This document shows positions 7,781 to 15,594 of a stretch of 22,767 nt of DNA, piece after piece. The first letter of the stretch is position 1; each line of letters opens with the position of its first letter. The stretch comes from an uncultured Opitutales bacterium (GTDB lineage Bacteria; Verrucomicrobiota; Verrucomicrobiia; Opitutales; Intestinicryptomonadaceae), in the NCBI GenBank assembly GCA_900552245.1, contig URYY01000016.1, forward strand, positions 1-22,767, written 5' to 3'. The translations under genes and the position numbers were made by a program. The notes under the pieces were generated by a model. The model worked only from the letters and a program-made list of their open reading frames with translations. It was not told the origin of the DNA and did not search any database.

Positions 7781-9604
7781 ATGAGCGAATTTTCTGAAAT
7801 TTTTAAAAGCACATGGGCAATCGTACTTATGATTGTCTTTTTCGGGGGCTCAATATTTGTCCACGAATTTGGACATTTTTTGGCGGCAAAATGGAGGGGC
7901 TTGAAAGTCACGCGCTTTTCTATTGGCTTTGGGCCGCGGCTATTTTCTTGGAAGGGCAAGGACGGCTGTGAATACATGGTGTCGCTACTGCCCTTCGGAG
8001 GCTATGTGGCGCTTCCCCAACTTGCCGATATGGGAAGGCTCGAGGGTGGAGAGTCAAAAGACGAAAGCGGTGAGAATGAAGATACGCGCCTTGCAAAGTC
8101 GCTTCCAAAAATTTCATACCTCGACAAGGTAATAGTATCGTCGGCCGGTGCCTTTTTTAATATTCTCTTTGCGCTTTTAATAGCTGTATTTGTGTGGATT
8201 TTCGGAGTGCCCAGCTACGAGTCGCAAAATACGACCGTCTTGGGCTATGTTCCGCAAAAGATTTTTGAAAATGGTGTTGAGATAGATTCGCCCGCCTACC
8301 TCGCAGGCCTTAGGGAGGGTGATAAAATCTTAAAAATAGACGGAGCCAAAGTCCGCAACTTTTCCGGAATATCCGAACTTGTGGCGGTCGGAAGCGGCAG
8401 AGACAAAGATGGGAACCCCCTTGTAAAAGTAAGCTACGAGCGCGATGGGAAAGTGCGCGAAGTTGACGTGCGCCCCATACTTGTAAGTACAAATCTAAAG
8501 ACGGGCGACGAACTCAGAATGCTCGGGATATACCCCGCAAGCGCACTAAAGGTATCGAGCGTAGAGGAGAACTCACCGGCAAAAAAGGCGGGGCTTTTGG
8601 TGGGAGATGTGATAGAAAAATTTAACGGCAAGAAAGTTTACTCAAACTACGAAGTCGTTGACAGAATGAAAAGCCTGCCAAGCGGCGAGGCGGTAAAGCT
8701 AAATATTTTGCGAGATGGAAAGCCCCTCGAGCTCTCCGCTGTTCCCGCAAAGATTGCAATTTCAAAGCCGCTTTGCGAGCTTTCGAGCAAGGATTTCTCT
8801 GAGCCGCTAAAGTTTATTTGCGTAGAATCAAAGGGGCAAGACCCAACTTCGGAGGGCGCGAAAGGCTCGGTATTTCTCTACGAAAAGCCCGCGGGCGACT
8901 CTCGCTTGTCCGAACTTTTGCCGGGCGATAGGCTCGTGTCTATTAACGGCGAAAACATCTCGAGCTTAAGCGATATAAAAAGAGTTATTTCAAGCCTAAA
9001 GCCCGGCGAAAATCCTACACTTTTGCTGATGAACCAAAGCTCAACTGCAGTTAAAAATCTGGCACTGGGTACAAGTGCGGCGGCAAAAATAAAGGAGCCT
9101 CTAACTCGCAATATGTTGGGCTATGTGGTAAGCCCCCAGCGAATCATTCTCCACCCGGGAGTTTGGGAGCAATTTGTAGATAATGTCGATAGAACTTGGA
9201 ATGCGCTTGTAAGCCTCTTAAGCCCATCGAGCGACATAGGTTTAAGACACCTTTCAGGGCCCATAGGCATAGGAAGAGTCATGTACAAATTTTCGCTTAT
9301 GGACATAACGCTAGTCCTATCCTTCGTAGTTTTAATAAACATAAACTTGGCGATTTTAAACATGTTGCCTATACCTGTCTTGGACGGTGGTCACATAGTT
9401 ATTGCAACCATTGCTAAACTTAGGAAAAAGCCCCTGCCGGAATCTTGGGTGGCAGGCGTGCAAGGGGTATTTATGCTGCTGTTTCTGGGTGTGATGCTAT
9501 ATGTCGTCTACTTTGACATAATGCGCTGGAGCGGCGAAAATATGGAGGAAAATTCCTTTAAAATAGAGCAGGCCTACTACCTAAAAGATATAAAATTTAA
9601 ATAA
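7781..9604 (+). CDS. rseP: RIP metalloprotease RseP with extra PDZ modules
   Basis: Site-2-type intramembrane zinc protease, 607 residues, well above the roughly 450 of E. coli RseP. In E. coli it cleaves the anti-sigma factor RseA after DegS and clears signal-peptide remnants. HEFGH at residues 28-32 in the first membrane helix supplies two His ligands and the catalytic Glu. PVLDGGH around D535 supplies the third ligand. Between them lie a second membrane segment and about 300 residues of periplasmic sequence that read as three PDZ-like units, each with an AGLxxGDxIxxxxG-type core: LAGLREGDKILKIDG, KAGLLVGDVIEKFNG and a more divergent SELLPGDRLVSING. A C-terminal membrane segment follows LDG. 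dxr ends 10 nt upstream and ispG begins 7 nt downstream. No rseA or sigma-E gene is in the window. Confidence 0.95.
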   Translation: MSEFSEIFKSTWAIVLMIVFFGGSIFVHEFGHFLAAKWRGLKVTRFSIGFGPRLFSWKGKDGCEYMVSLLPFGGYVALPQLADMGRLEGGESKDESGENEDTRLAKSLPKISYLDKVIVSSAGAFFNILFALLIAVFVWIFGVPSYESQNTTVLGYVPQKIFENGVEIDSPAYLAGLREGDKILKIDGAKVRNFSGISELVAVGSGRDKDGNPLVKVSYERDGKVREVDVRPILVSTNLKTGDELRMLGIYPASALKVSSVEENSPAKKAGLLVGDVIEKFNGKKVYSNYEVVDRMKSLPSGEAVKLNILRDGKPLELSAVPAKIAISKPLCELSSKDFSEPLKFICVESKGQDPTSEGAKGSVFLYEKPAGDSRLSELLPGDRLVSINGENISSLSDIKRVISSLKPGENPTLLLMNQSSTAVKNLALGTSAAAKIKEPLTRNMLGYVVSPQRIILHPGVWEQFVDNVDRTWNALVSLLSPSSDIGLRHLSGPIGIGRVMYKFSLMDITLVLSFVVLININLAILNMLPIPVLDGGHIVIATIAKLRKKPLPESWVAGVQGVFMLLFLGVMLYVVYFDIMRWSGENMEENSFKIEQAYYLKDIKFK

Positions 9605-9611
9605 GAGCCAT

Positions 9612-11420
9612 ATGGAAAAATATTGCGTATCGAGATTAAATTGCGTGCGTTTTAAGACGCGCGAAGTAAACGTCGGCGGAGTCTTAATGGGCGGCGACAA
9701 CCCCATAAGGATTCAGTCCATGACAAACACCAAGACTCAGGACGTGGAAGCCTCCGTAAAGCAGTGCATAGAACTTGCCGAAGCGGGCTGCGAAATTATA
9801 AGGCTTACCGCCCAAAATTTGGACGCAGCAAAAGCCCTCAAGGACATATCGAAAAAATTTAGAGCCGCAGGCTTTAACAACCCGCTAGTGGCAGACATTC
9901 ACTTTCTGCCCGCAACCGCTATGGAGGCAGTGGAACATGTCGAAAAAATCCGCGTAAACCCCGGAAATTTTAGCGACAAAAAAACGGGCATAATCGAATA
10001 CACCGATGCAAAGTACAATGAGGAGCTTGCAAAGGTTCGCGAAAAGTTCGAGCCGCTCGTGAAGCGCTGCAAGGAGCTCGGCAGGGCGATTCGCATAGGC
10101 ACAAACCACGGCTCGCTATCCGACAGAATCGTAAGCCGCTATGGCGACACTTCTCTAGGCATGGTGGAGGCCGCCTTTGAATTTGCGCGCATCTGCCGCG
10201 ATATGAATTTCAACAACTTCGTATTCTCCTTCAAGGCGAGCAATACGCGCATAATGACCCACACCTACCGTTTGGCGGTTGCAAAGATGATAGAGGAGGG
10301 CTTTAGCGCCCCGCTTCACTTGGGCGTTACAGAGGCTGGATTTGGAGAGGAAGCGCGCATAAAAAGTGCCATAGGCATAGGCGGGCTTCTCTTTGACGGA
10401 ATTGGAGATACCATAAGAGTGTCGCTTACGGAAGACCCCGTGGAGGAAGTTCCGGTCGCAATAGAATTTGCGCGCCTTGCAGAGAAAGTCCGTGCAAAGA
10501 GGGCGCTTGCAGACGTGGACGAGGGAATAGATTTTTACTCCTACAAAAGAAGAAAGAGCGACTCCATAGAACTATCGGGCTCTACCTTGGGCGGCTCAAA
10601 CCCCATACTTGTGGCAAACTTTGGCGGAACTTCAAAGCAGGCGGATCTGACATTTGATATGAGCGGAAATTCCGTAAAAAACGTAAAGTTTGCGAAAATT
10701 GAAGACGCCGAAAGTCTGAAAGATGCGCTTAAATTTGATGGCGTTTCGGCGCTTGAAATTCCGGCGGAAAAGTTGCAGGAGTTTGCGGAAATTTTGAAGT
10801 CAAAGCCCGCAAATAAGATAGTCTTAGTCCCATCTGCTCCTTCCGGCGAGAGAACCGCAGTTGGAGAGGCGAGGTTGTTTGCCGCAAACTTGAAAAAGTT
10901 AGGCCTTGAAAACCCCATATACTTAAAGTTTGACGATTCAAAGTGCGTAAATCCGCAGGGCGATGAGATGTCAAAGCTTGCGGAAGCCTCTATTTACCTA
11001 GGCTCGCTTCTCACAGACGGCATAGGCGACATGGCCTCGGTTTCAATCTCAAAAGACCCGGACAAAAACGTTCACTTTTGCCTCGCAATTTTGCAGGGTG
11101 CGCGCGCTCGCAAATTCAGAGCCGAATACATAGCTTGCCCAAGCTGCGGCAGAACGCTCTACAACATTCAGGAGGCCGCAGCAAAAATAAAAGAGCGCAC
11201 AATGCACTTAAAGGATTTGACGATAGGCATAATGGGCTGCGTAGTAAACGGCCCCGGCGAGATGGCAGATGCCGACTTTGGCTACGTCGGCGGAGCCCCC
11301 GGCAAGATAAACCTCTATAAGGGCAAGAAGTGCGTGGAAGTCAATATCCCTCAAGAGCAGGCAATAGATAGGCTCATAGCCCTAATAAAGGAAAACGGGC
11401 GCTGGACCGACCCCGAGTAA
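9612..11420 (+). CDS. ispG: 4-hydroxy-3-methylbut-2-enyl diphosphate synthase, long three-domain form
   Basis: Penultimate MEP-pathway enzyme. It converts MEcPP to HMBPP by reductive dehydration with a [4Fe-4S] cluster. At 602 residues it is the large type seen in plants, Chlamydia and Bacteroidetes, not the ~370-residue E. coli type. Domain A (TIM barrel, about 1-290) begins with PIRIQSMTNTKTQDVEA. An inserted A* domain covers about 300-500. The C-terminal cluster domain has C509 and C512 (CPSCGRT), C543 (MGCVVNGPGE) and E550 as ligands. The barrel and insert share a repeated motif, LLFDGIGDTIRVSLTEDP (259-276) and LLTDGIGDMASVSISKDP (466-483), fitting an origin of A* by duplication. It is last in the operon and is followed by an intrinsic terminator. 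Confidence 0.97.
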   Translation: MEKYCVSRLNCVRFKTREVNVGGVLMGGDNPIRIQSMTNTKTQDVEASVKQCIELAEAGCEIIRLTAQNLDAAKALKDISKKFRAAGFNNPLVADIHFLPATAMEAVEHVEKIRVNPGNFSDKKTGIIEYTDAKYNEELAKVREKFEPLVKRCKELGRAIRIGTNHGSLSDRIVSRYGDTSLGMVEAAFEFARICRDMNFNNFVFSFKASNTRIMTHTYRLAVAKMIEEGFSAPLHLGVTEAGFGEEARIKSAIGIGGLLFDGIGDTIRVSLTEDPVEEVPVAIEFARLAEKVRAKRALADVDEGIDFYSYKRRKSDSIELSGSTLGGSNPILVANFGGTSKQADLTFDMSGNSVKNVKFAKIEDAESLKDALKFDGVSALEIPAEKLQEFAEILKSKPANKIVLVPSAPSGERTAVGEARLFAANLKKLGLENPIYLKFDDSKCVNPQGDEMSKLAEASIYLGSLLTDGIGDMASVSISKDPDKNVHFCLAILQGARARKFRAEYIACPSCGRTLYNIQEAAAKIKERTMHLKDLTIGIMGCVVNGPGEMADADFGYVGGAPGKINLYKGKKCVEVNIPQEQAIDRLIALIKENGRWTDPE

Positions 11421-11442
11421 AATATATCGCAAAGTTTCAGAG

Positions 11443-11473
11443 TCGCGGGCAGGCAAAGTCCCGCGATTTTTTT
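11443..11473 (+). terminator. Intrinsic terminator after ispG
   Basis: Seven-base-pair GC-rich stem TCGCGGG (11443-11449) / CCCGCGA (11460-11466) with a 10-nt loop, then seven T (11467-11473). It lies 22 nt past the ispG stop and closes the uppS-ispG operon. Confidence 0.85.
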
Positions 11474-11614
11474 GCTATGAAAACGCGAAAAATAAAATGG
11501 ACTTTGCGATTAAACAAAGCGAAAATTTTTTGAAAAGACGGAAGGCGGCACAGCTTAAACACAACTTAAAAATAAGCTTAAAAAGAATTGCCTAAAACTT
11601 TGAGAGCCTCAAGA

Positions 11615-12661
11615 ATGGACTCTATGAAACCTTCCTACTTATTTGCAAAAACTTTGCTTTTAATTTCAACTTCGATTCTTGCCTTAAGCTGTATTCAAGC
11701 CTCCGCCGAGTGCCCCGATTGCAGAATTAGGCAGGGCGAGAAAAACCCTTACGCCGCAAAATTCTACCAGTTGCCCGAGTCGTTTAACCACAAGGGCGGC
11801 ATCTACGAGAATTTGAATGTGCGCTTTGGCATCTGCTACAAGCACGCCGACGGTGACGGCCTTAAGCTTGATATCTGCTACCCGAACACTCCCGCGCCCG
11901 ATGGCGGCTACCCGATAATAGTATATTTTCACGGCGGCGGCTGGACGGGCGGCGAGCGCTTTAGCGGCTACGGATTTTTTAACGACGAAATTCGCTACTA
12001 CAACTCAAAAGGGATTGCCGTAGCCACGGTCACATACCGCTTTTCGCGCTGGGCAAACCCGAGGCGCACGATGGAAGCTTGCGTAATAGACGCAAAAGAC
12101 GCCCTGCGCTTCCTCGCAAAAAACGCTAAAAATTTGGATATAAACGCAAATAAGATGGGCGTTTACGGGCACTCCGCGGGCGGACATCTAACGCTTATGC
12201 TGGCGCTTACGCCCGACGACGCATTTGAGGGCGACCCCGCCTTGAAGGGCTATGCGCCAAAAATCGTCTGCGCCGTTCCGCAATCCGCCCCGACATCGCT
12301 CATAGACGAAGAAGTTGACTTAAGCAAAAGTTCACATGTGTACGACGATGATAGAATGTACATGCCGCTAAACGGAAAGATTTCCGAAACTTACGAACTG
12401 AGAAAGCGAATGAGCCCCGTCGTTTATTTGAAGAAGAACACTCCAAAATTGCTCTTGCTGCAAGGTGCGCGCGATAGCATTGTTCCCGCCCAAGCCGCGA
12501 CTTTCTTTAAGAAAAAGGCAGATGAAGTTGGAGCGGACGTAGAAGTAGTAATTTCAGAAAACGCCGAGCACTCTTTTGAGGACGCAAGAAAGCCGGACAA
12601 TACTGAACTTGCCAACATAAGGCGCGCCTTCTTCGTAAAAAATCTCGCTCCGGAAAAATAA
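11615..12661 (+). CDS. Secreted alpha/beta-hydrolase (esterase/lipase-like)
   Basis: A 348-residue serine hydrolase of the BD-FAE/esterase-lipase alpha/beta-fold group. The oxyanion-hole motif is YFHGGGWTGG. The nucleophile elbow GHSAGG carries S187. The acid is probably the Asp in GARDSIVP and the base the His in ENAEHSFED. An N-terminal signal peptide ends near IQASA, followed by ECPDC, so the enzyme is exported. The lipobox is not canonical. ATG 11615 was chosen because GAGAG lies 8 nt upstream. ATG 11624 is an alternative giving MKPSYLF, and a TTG at 11588 has no support. It stands alone between two terminators with no sugar- or xylan-related neighbour. Carbohydrate-ester deacetylation is typical of relatives, but the substrate here is unknown. 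Confidence 0.85.
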   Translation: MDSMKPSYLFAKTLLLISTSILALSCIQASAECPDCRIRQGEKNPYAAKFYQLPESFNHKGGIYENLNVRFGICYKHADGDGLKLDICYPNTPAPDGGYPIIVYFHGGGWTGGERFSGYGFFNDEIRYYNSKGIAVATVTYRFSRWANPRRTMEACVIDAKDALRFLAKNAKNLDINANKMGVYGHSAGGHLTLMLALTPDDAFEGDPALKGYAPKIVCAVPQSAPTSLIDEEVDLSKSSHVYDDDRMYMPLNGKISETYELRKRMSPVVYLKKNTPKLLLLQGARDSIVPAQAATFFKKKADEVGADVEVVISENAEHSFEDARKPDNTELANIRRAFFVKNLAPEK

Positions 12662-12701
12662 AGGGCTCAAGTATTTTCGGAAACTTTAAAACTTTTTATT
12701 T

Positions 12702-12730
12702 GGGGTGGCTAAAAAGCCGCCCCATTTTTT
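12702..12730 (+). terminator. Intrinsic terminator after the hydrolase gene
   Basis: Eight-pair stem GGGGTGGC (12702-12709) / GCCGCCCC (12716-12723) with one T-G wobble and a 6-nt TAAAAA loop, followed by A and six T (12725-12730). It lies 40 nt past the hydrolase stop. Confidence 0.8.
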
Positions 12731-13055
12731 GCCCTTAACAAATTCTAATATAGCGAAAATTAAAGGCTAAAGCTTTTTACAGAAATATAAATTAAGCCCT
12801 TAAAAGAATATGCTCTAAAAACCGAAACTAATTGCGATTTAATAGCTAAAAGTAAACAAAGCGCTCCAAAAATAATAGACGGCTTTCCGGCAATTAAACT
12901 ACTTACTCTTAAGAAAAGATTCGAGAATATAAGCAATATTGCGCCCCAAAAGCAAAGCGTTGAGTAAGAATTAGCGCTGTGGCAAAAAATTAAAATATCT
13001 AAAAAGGCGCGTATATTTTAGAAAGCCCAATTAAAAATTCTAGCTAAGCTTTTAT
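12731..13055. other. AT-rich gene-free gap between convergent units
   Basis: About 325 nt without an acceptable reading frame on either strand. The plus strand is strikingly A-rich with repeated CTAAAA/TAAAA words and many stops. Neither strand has a start-to-stop frame of gene-like composition. I see no tRNA, rRNA or riboswitch shape. It may be eroded sequence or simply a spacer between two convergent operons. Confidence 0.5.
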
Positions 13056-13088
13056 AAAAAAGGCGCAAGGCAAAAGCCCGCCCGCGCC
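13056..13088 (-). terminator. Candidate terminator of the rpmF-rpe operon
   Basis: On the minus strand the sequence reads GGCGC, GGGCG, GGC, TTTT, GCC, TT, GCGCC and then TTTTTT. That is a hairpin with outer 5-bp and inner 3-bp stems separated by an asymmetric internal loop, ending in six T. It sits 90 nt past the rpe stop, in the right orientation to end that operon. Confidence 0.6.
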
Positions 13089-13177
13089 CATAAAACTAAA
13101 TAACTGAAAGCTTCCAAATTTAAGCCGCAACTGAAAGTAGATGACGAGCAAGCAAAAATAAAAGCTACGCCGCAAAA

Positions 13178-13837
13178 CTAAGAATTTTCAAAATTTCTCC
13201 AGACCTCGGCCCTGGGATTCTTGAAGAATGCCGTGCCCGTAACGATTGTATCAGCACCCGCTTCAACTGCCGCCGCAACGTTATCGGCAGTGATACCGCC
13301 GTCAACTTCAATTCTGAAATTCAACTTAAGTTCGTCGCGCAACTTTGCAAGCGCTGAAATCCTCTCGTAAGAGCCCTCTATAAATTTCTGCCCGCCAAAG
13401 CCCGGCTCCACCGTCATAATCAACACCAAGTCGAGCTTGTTTAGGTAGGGAACTAAATCGTAGACGCTAGTCTTGGGCTTTATTGTCATTCCGACTTTGC
13501 AGCCGGCCAAGTGGATTTCCTGCAAGGTGGCATCGTGCGGAAAATCCGGCTCAAGGTGCACGTTTATGAGGCTTGCCCCCGCCTTTGCGAAAGTATCTAC
13601 ATAAAGGTGGGGGTTGTCCATCATAAGATGCACATCAAAAAACATATCCGGATAAAGCGCGCTTAGGCGCTTCAAAAACTGTGGGCCAAAGGACAAATTC
13701 GGCACAAAGTGCGCGTCCATAACATCAAAGTGCACCCAACTTAAGCCGGCCGCCTTTATAGCTGCCACAGATTCGCCCAAAGCCGCGCAATCGGCGGCCA
13801 AAATAGACGGGGAAATTTCAACTTTATTTTTTACCAT
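13178..13837 (-). CDS. rpe: Ribulose-phosphate 3-epimerase
   Basis: Interconverts D-ribulose 5-phosphate and D-xylulose 5-phosphate in the pentose phosphate pathway. It is a cytoplasmic (beta/alpha)8 barrel of 219 residues, the usual family length. Signature stretches are ISPSILAADCAALG (8-21), WVHFDVMDAHFVPN with metal ligand H36 and catalytic D38, FDVHLMMDNP, the MTVEPGFGGQKF block, and EVDGGIT with the second catalytic Asp. Its ATG overlaps the lptE stop by 7 nt (ATGGTAA). It is the last gene of the fatty-acid/outer-membrane operon, an odd functional companion unless coupled to growth-linked expression. A candidate terminator lies 90 nt downstream. Confidence 0.96.
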   Translation of the reverse strand: MVKNKVEISPSILAADCAALGESVAAIKAAGLSWVHFDVMDAHFVPNLSFGPQFLKRLSALYPDMFFDVHLMMDNPHLYVDTFAKAGASLINVHLEPDFPHDATLQEIHLAGCKVGMTIKPKTSVYDLVPYLNKLDLVLIMTVEPGFGGQKFIEGSYERISALAKLRDELKLNFRIEVDGGITADNVAAAVEAGADTIVTGTAFFKNPRAEVWRNFENS

Positions 13838-14349
13838 ACGCCCAAAACTTGGTCAACTATGCGTTTTGCAAGCTCGCGAGTAAGCACTGTCATGTTCTGA
13901 TATTCCGCGTTTAACAGCCCATTTGCATCGTAAACGTGGTTGCTGACCGACACCCTGCGGTCCTTGAACAAATATTTGCCCGTGCGCAAATCCTTTAAAG
14001 AGCAATTTGCAGTGAGAGTGACGGTTATTGCGCTTGCCAGGGCTGTATCGCTTTCCTTAGTAGCAAATATCTGCTTTGTGTAGTCGTCCAACTCAACTTC
14101 CAAAACCGCCTGAGAGTCTCCAAGAGCCACAAGCTCAAGCGCCGGCGCCTGCGAAAGCATTGCCGCAAGCTGCGTATTTAACGGGCTTGCCGCCTGCGGT
14201 GCGTAAGAGTCGTTCACAACCTGCGCAAGCGCTATCGTCTTAAAGGGCAAGGGCTGCGCCGTACCGGCAAGCCTGTACTTGCAAGCGCAAAGGCAAAAAA
14301 CCAATGAAAGCGAAAAAAGACCAAATAAAATTCTTAAAAAACTATTCAT
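13831..14349 (-). CDS. lptE: LptE-like LPS-assembly lipoprotein
   Basis: A 172-residue lipoprotein with a long hydrophobic signal and lipobox LCAC, lipidated Cys at C23, immediately followed by KYRLAGTAQPLPF. This resembles the GYxLxG-x-LP start of mature LptE proteins. The central pattern (TIALAQVVNDSYAPQAASPLN, ALGDSQAVLEVELDDYTKQ, ITVTLTANCSLKDLRTGKYL) also fits the LptE alpha/beta fold. In E. coli LptE plugs the LptD barrel that inserts LPS in the outer membrane. The family diverges strongly, so the call rests on pattern and context: the gene is sandwiched between a BamD-like gene (8-nt overlap, ATGAATAG) and rpe (7-nt overlap). Confidence 0.72.
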   Translation of the reverse strand: MNSFLRILFGLFSLSLVFCLCACKYRLAGTAQPLPFKTIALAQVVNDSYAPQAASPLNTQLAAMLSQAPALELVALGDSQAVLEVELDDYTKQIFATKESDTALASAITVTLTANCSLKDLRTGKYLFKDRRVSVSNHVYDANGLLNAEYQNMTVLTRELAKRIVDQVLGVW

Positions 14350-15592
14350 CTATAAAGCCCTCGCCATTTGTGATTGTATCTACTATCGGGTCGAGTATGG
14401 GAGATACAAAAGTCTCCTGCTCTTGCAAATTGCCACCCTGCTCAAAAGTGTCCGTAACTTCCGCGCCAGGAGTTGTTATAAAGGCCTCGGCATTCTTAAT
14501 TTCAAATTCCTCCGCATTTAACTTGGTCTCTTGGGTCACGTCCTGATAGGCGCTCAAAGTATCGTCCTTAAACCTGCCAAAGAACCAGTCCACGGGCGTC
14601 ATGGGCGGCATTTCACCGTCTGCTATGCGCTTTAGGCCTATGGTGGCCTCCTCAGCAGCAAGGCTCTTGGGCGCGAGGGTTATGGTCTCGTTGTAAAATA
14701 TGGACGCCGCCTTGAAATTGTCGCGGTAGTAATAGTAAAAATCGCCCATATTCAGGCGCGAGCGCGCGTGCATATCAAGCATAACTTCGTAGCCAGCCTC
14801 GGCAGTGGCTATATCCGGATTGTCCGGAAATAGTATCATGAAGTCCTGATAGAAATCCTTTGCCCTAACAACGCTCGCCTGGTCGTAGTCCGGCCCCTCA
14901 GACATATCGCGATAGGTCTTTGCCATCTGCAGGTAGGCATCGGGCGTAAACATGCTCTGCGGGTAGGAATTTATGAGCCTATCAAGCGCGTCTATCGCAA
15001 GCTCGGGCCTATCTATTTCCTGAGCTACAATTGCTATATTCATAAGCGCCATCGGGGCGTAATCGCTAAAGGGCGCGTTCGATATCACGCTTTCGTAAAT
15101 TTTTATAGCCTCGTTGTAATCGCTAAACCAGGGGAGCCAACCCCACAAGTATGGAGTGGCACCGCTTTGGATTTTCTGCGCAACTTTGTACTCCTGAGCT
15201 ATCACCAAGTTAAACTTTGGATAATCGGGGTAATTTTTCAGAATTTTTTCATAGCAGTTGAAGGAGTCCGTAAACATATTCATTTCCAGATACAGTTCGC
15301 CCATCTGGAAATAAGCCTCAGGCGCAAATATAGAGTCCGGATACTCGTCCACAACCAACTTGTAGTAGCTTATAGCCGTTCCCAAGCTATCGTCGAGCTG
15401 CGCCTCTTTTGCCTTATTCATGGCTTCAAGCGCGTTTTTTGCACTCGCGCTCTCGCCCAGAACGCCGCCCAGAACGCCGCCCTCAAACTGCCAGCCGGAT
15501 TCCTGAGTCCAAACCAAGTCTGCATGCGAAACACTAGACGCAAGCGCGATTAGAAGAAAATATGCAAAGCCTCTGAATCCGAAATTTTTCAT
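14342..15592 (-). CDS. BamD-like TPR outer-membrane assembly protein
   Basis: A 416-residue exported protein built of TPR-like helical repeats in YfiO/BamD style: AISYYKLVVDEYPDSIFAPE, AYFQMGELYLEMNMFTDSF, ALDRLINSYPQSMFTPDAYL and more. BamD scaffolds the BAM complex that inserts outer-membrane barrels. Start ATG 15592 was chosen because it yields a clean signal peptide (MKNFGFRGFAYFLLIALASS, cleaved near SHA) and lies 2 nt past the fabH stop. An upstream in-frame ATG at 15625 would overlap fabH. Unlike E. coli BamD there is no lipobox cysteine, so it would be a soluble periplasmic protein. It is much longer than BamD (~245 residues) and ends in an acidic, probably disordered tail. YbgF/CpoB-like or generic TPR roles are alternatives. 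Confidence 0.75.
   Translation of the reverse strand: MKNFGFRGFAYFLLIALASSVSHADLVWTQESGWQFEGGVLGGVLGESASAKNALEAMNKAKEAQLDDSLGTAISYYKLVVDEYPDSIFAPEAYFQMGELYLEMNMFTDSFNCYEKILKNYPDYPKFNLVIAQEYKVAQKIQSGATPYLWGWLPWFSDYNEAIKIYESVISNAPFSDYAPMALMNIAIVAQEIDRPELAIDALDRLINSYPQSMFTPDAYLQMAKTYRDMSEGPDYDQASVVRAKDFYQDFMILFPDNPDIATAEAGYEVMLDMHARSRLNMGDFYYYYRDNFKAASIFYNETITLAPKSLAAEEATIGLKRIADGEMPPMTPVDWFFGRFKDDTLSAYQDVTQETKLNAEEFEIKNAEAFITTPGAEVTDTFEQGGNLQEQETFVSPILDPIVDTITNGEGFIDE
15459..15482 (-). repeat. 12-nt tandem duplication in the BamD-like gene
   Basis: AGAACGCCGCCC occurs twice head to tail (15459-15470 and 15471-15482, plus strand). It encodes GGVLGGVL at residues 38-45, just after the signal peptide. 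It is in frame, so copy-number change by slippage would add or remove four residues without a frameshift. Confidence 0.9.
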
Positions 15593-15594
15593 AA

